Shown piece after piece: positions 61,723-64,000 of a DNA stretch of 64,000 nucleotides (its first letter is position 1; every line of letters begins with the position of its first letter). Both the position numbers and the translations under genes were made by a program. The DNA is taken from positions 1,364,001 to 1,428,000 of the forward strand of contig CP044131.1 in NCBI GenBank assembly GCA_008727115.1, given 5' to 3'. The notes beneath the pieces were generated by a model that saw nothing but the letters and a program-made list of their open reading frames with translations, had not been told where the DNA came from and searched no databases. This DNA is from Comamonas testosteroni. Lineage in GTDB: Bacteria; Pseudomonadota; Gammaproteobacteria; Burkholderiales; Burkholderiaceae_C.

Positions 61723-62727
61723 ATGACGGATACCGCAGATCAAAACTGGGACGAATCGTCCGAGGACGCCGTTGGCGGTCCCGAGGTCGAGCAGCGCGAA
61801 CTGGTCGCCACGGCAGAACACCACGGCCAGCGCGTCGACAAGGTGCTGGCGCTGGGTGTGTCCGAGTTTTCGCGCAGCTATCTGCAGCAACTGCTGGCCG
61901 ATGGTGCGGTCACGCTCAATGGCAAGGTGCTGGCCAAGCCTTCGGCCAAGGTGGCGGTGGGCGACAAGCTGTGCGTGGAAATGCGGCCCACCCAGCAATC
62001 CATGGCCTTCCAGCCCGAAGCCATGGATTTGCAGGTGGTCTACGAAGACGACGATCTGCTGGTCATCAACAAGCCTGCGGGCCTGGTGGTGCACCCCGCG
62101 CCCGGCAACTGGACGGGTACGCTGCTCAACGGCCTGCTGGCGCGCGACGAAAAAGCGCGCCAGGTGCCGCGCGCAGGCATTGTTCACAGGCTGGACAAGG
62201 ACACCAGCGGCCTGATGGTGGTGGCGCGCAACCGCAGCACCATGGATGCGCTCATCAAGATGATTGCTGCGCGTGATGTGAGCCGCCAGTACCTGGCCAT
62301 TGCCCACAAGGACTGGGGCGCGCGCAAGCACCGCGAAGTCAGCGCGCCGATTGGTCGCGACCCGCGCAACCGCTTGCGCATGGCGGTAGTGGACTTGAAT
62401 CTGCACCCTGGCAAGCAGGCACGAACGGATTTCGATCTGCTCGATGGCGATGCCACGCACAGTCTCGTGCGCTGTACGCTGCATACCGGGCGCACGCACC
62501 AGATTCGCGTGCACATGGCATCGCTGGGGCACCCGCTGGTGGCTGACGCACTGTATGGCGGTCATCCCGAAGGTGGGCTGGAACGTCAGGCGCTGCATGC
62601 ATTCAGGCTGGCCTTTGAGCATCCTGTGACAAAAAAGCCGCTGGTGCACTACGCGCCACCGCCGCAAGACATGGCGGCAGCGCTGGATTTATGGGGTCTG
62701 CGTTACAATCCCCCCGAAAGCCTCTGA
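61723..62727 (+). CDS. rluD: 23S rRNA pseudouridine(1911/1915/1917) synthase RluD
   Basis: 334 aa. An S4 RNA-binding domain (about 35-95, QRVDKVLALGVSEFSRSYLQ) precedes the pseudouridine synthase domain with the catalytic AGIVHRLDKDTSGLMVVARN. LLVINKPAGLVVHPAPGNWT and RCTLHTGRTHQIRVHMASLG are RluD-like. It modifies helix 69 of 23S rRNA. I use ATG 61723 (MTDTADQNWDE), since the frame before it is the nlpD terminator hairpin. scpB follows after about 100 nt. Confidence 0.92.
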   Translation: MTDTADQNWDESSEDAVGGPEVEQRELVATAEHHGQRVDKVLALGVSEFSRSYLQQLLADGAVTLNGKVLAKPSAKVAVGDKLCVEMRPTQQSMAFQPEAMDLQVVYEDDDLLVINKPAGLVVHPAPGNWTGTLLNGLLARDEKARQVPRAGIVHRLDKDTSGLMVVARNRSTMDALIKMIAARDVSRQYLAIAHKDWGARKHREVSAPIGRDPRNRLRMAVVDLNLHPGKQARTDFDLLDGDATHSLVRCTLHTGRTHQIRVHMASLGHPLVADALYGGHPEGGLERQALHAFRLAFEHPVTKKPLVHYAPPPQDMAAALDLWGLRYNPPESL

Positions 62728-62826
62728 CCATCACTCGCATGGCACCTCTGGGGCGCTTCCCTCACTTCTTAGAATCTGGCGTCCCACCACACCTGGTGCG
62801 ACAGCCACTCCCGAAACGCTGCGCCC

Positions 62827-64000
62827 ATGAATACGGTAGATGCCAAGCGGGTTCTTGAAACAGCATTGATTTGTGCCCCGCAGCCTGCGACGCTGCGGGA
62901 ATTGCGCTCACTTTTTGATGATGTGCTGGGCTCGGACACGATCAAGGATTTGCTGCTGGACTTGCAAAAGGACTGGGCCCTCAAGGGCGTGGAACTGGTG
63001 CAGGTGGCTTCGGGCTGGCGTTTTCAAAGTCGCCCCGAAATGCGGGTGTATCTGGATAAGCTGCACCCCGAAAAGCCGCCTAAATACACGCGTGCGACGC
63101 TGGAGACGCTGGCCATCATTGCCTACCGTCAACCCGTCACGCGTGGTGATATTGAAGATATTCGCGGCGTGACCGTGAACAGCCTCATCATCAAGCAGCT
63201 TGAAGATCGTGGCTGGATTGAAGTCATTGGCCACCGGGAAACTGTGGGCCGTCCGGCCTTGTTTGCCACCACGCGTCAGTTTCTCGATGATCTGGGCTTG
63301 CAGTCGCTGGATCAACTGCCCATGCTGGAAGAAACCCAGGCCCAGCAAAGCCTGTTCAAGGCGCTGGATGGAGAAGAGGGCGAAGCGGCTGCGGCTGAAG
63401 GTGCAGAGGCAGGCGAGGATGTGCAGGCAGATGCCGAGGCGCAAGCTGGCGAAGCATCTGCCGACGAGCAAGCTGCCGAGGCTGCTGAAGTTGTGCAGAC
63501 TGAAGCTGAATCTGTACAGTCTGTTGTTGCAGAAGCAGCGGCAGAACAAGTGGCTGAATCAGAGCCGTCTGAACTTGAAGCGAGCGCTGCAGATTTGCTG
63601 ACGCAGCCAGAGCTGATTGCAGCATCTGAAGAGCTTGAGCCTGCGCTGGATGCGGCGCGAGAACTTGCTGAAGAATTTGAGTCAAATACGGCTCAAACGC
63701 AGGATGAGCAAGCGCAAGCAGCTATCGAAAGCATAGAGCTGAAGCCACAGGAAGCGAAGGTGGAAGTGGAGCCAGAGCCAGCTGCCAAGCCGGTCAGCAA
63801 GCCCGAACCTGCCAAGCCCAGGCCCCTCAAGCCTGCCGGGGTGGCTAAAGCCAAAGAGGCAGAGCCAAAGCCCGCAGCCAAGAAAACAGGCCGCGCTGAA
63901 TGGGTGGGGCTCAAGGCGTTTCTCGAAGACGACTACGGCGTTGAAGAAGACGAGGCCGTACAGGACAAGAACAATTCGCTGGCAGTCGATGACGACGTGC
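62827..64000 (+). CDS. scpB: Segregation and condensation protein ScpB (cut by right edge)
   Basis: At least 391 aa; the frame is open to the end of the window. The winged-helix ScpB core is residues 1-180: [20 protein letters not shown] and [20 protein letters not shown] are diagnostic. ScpB with ScpA forms the kleisin part of the SMC condensin. After residue 185 comes a very long Ala/Glu-rich acidic tail and then a Lys/Pro-rich part ([20 protein letters not shown]). Many ScpB proteins end soon after the core, so the extension of at least 200 residues is unusual. Part of it (63681-63730) is encoded by a family A repeat. Confidence 0.92.
   Translation, partial: MNTVDAKRVLETALICAPQPATLRELRSLFDDVLGSDTIKDLLLDLQKDWALKGVELVQVASGWRFQSRPEMRVYLDKLHPEKPPKYTRATLETLAIIAYRQPVTRGDIEDIRGVTVNSLIIKQLEDRGWIEVIGHRETVGRPALFATTRQFLDDLGLQSLDQLPMLEETQAQQSLFKALDGEEGEAAAAEGAEAGEDVQADAEAQAGEASADEQAAEAAEVVQTEAESVQSVVAEAAAEQVAESEPSELEASAADLLTQPELIAASEELEPALDAARELAEEFESNTAQTQDEQAQAAIESIELKPQEAKVEVEPEPAAKPVSKPEPAKPRPLKPAGVAKAKEAEPKPAAKKTGRAEWVGLKAFLEDDYGVEEDEAVQDKNNSLAVDDDV
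63681..63730 (+). repeat. Family A repeat copy inside scpB coding sequence
   Basis: GTCAAATACGGCTCAAACGC at the left and GAGCAAGCGCAAGCAGCTAT plus CGAAA at the right follow the layout of the intergenic copy at 40699-40745 (ATCAAATATGCC...CAAGCGCTGTTAGCTATCA). It is in frame and encodes [17 protein letters not shown]. Confidence 0.55.

Noticed and set aside
1-64000. CRISPR arrays, tRNA or rRNA genes, insertion sequences, prophage
   Set aside because: Looked for regular direct repeats with spacers, tRNA T-loop motifs, transposase or integrase signatures on both strands and found none.

Overview
The window looks like chromosomal DNA of a GC-rich betaproteobacterium of the family Comamonadaceae, most like Comamonas. 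This rests on protein recognition (gene sets such as surE-pcm-nlpD, tolQRA, ribBA-ribH-nusB, DUF2242 and DUF1329 proteins) and on short intergenic repeats that I remember from Comamonas, Delftia and Acidovorax. No database search was possible. I see no tRNA, rRNA, CRISPR array, insertion sequence, integrase or phage gene. Almost all of the window is ordinary dense chromosomal coding sequence.

Region by region. 1-5.5 kb: the end of a DUF4384-like protein converges on an operon of a frameshifted TonB-dependent receptor followed by an exported TPR-CHAT protease-like protein. The receptor has a low-GC, hairpin-rich leader (5.5-6.1 kb). 6.1-12 kb: an orphan ParB-like protein, the tRNA hydroxylase trhP, a LysR regulator divergent from a TauE/SafE exporter, and a DUF1329 protein. 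12.1-18.7 kb: one long minus-strand run of ribBA-ribH-nusB, an aminotransferase, ybgC and tolQ-tolR-tolA, with no tolB or pal after tolA. 19-25.8 kb: a 2Fe-2S ferredoxin, then a complete Fur/ECF-sigma siderophore uptake operon (fecI-like, fecR-like, STN-containing receptor, MFS permease, unknown 149-aa protein). 26-44.9 kb: scattered metabolic, signalling and housekeeping genes (SDR, gshA, chemoreceptor, YlqF GTPase, PAS-GGDEF-EAL protein, M20 amidohydrolase, DHH phosphoesterase, truC, rarD, ddh, MFS, lipoproteins). 44.9-53.3 kb: M23 peptidase, a frameshifted ydgA-like gene, glnS, a His-rich secreted protein, aroQ with an alpha/beta hydrolase and arfB, an esterase and an EmrE-type pump. 53.4-58 kb: a ParD-like/methionine aminopeptidase pair with its own palindrome, NDH-2, and a phospholipase D-family lipoprotein. 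58-64 kb: a quinone oxidoreductase, surE-pcm-nlpD, rluD and the start of scpB, which runs off the right edge.

The most interesting items are: (i) the ParD-like antitoxin homologue translationally coupled to a complete methionine aminopeptidase, with a perfect palindrome just upstream; (ii) an exact two-block motif with fixed 13-nt spacing in front of both fecR and the siderophore receptor, very likely the target promoter of the adjacent ECF sigma factor; (iii) the receptor-CHAT operon with a hairpin-rich leader and a 4-bp duplication frameshift; and (iv) three families of dispersed short repeats, two of which have been absorbed into the coding sequences of ybgC and scpB. Two genes (the first TonB receptor and ydgA) are broken by single small indels; whether these are real, switchable or sequencing errors cannot be decided from this sequence.
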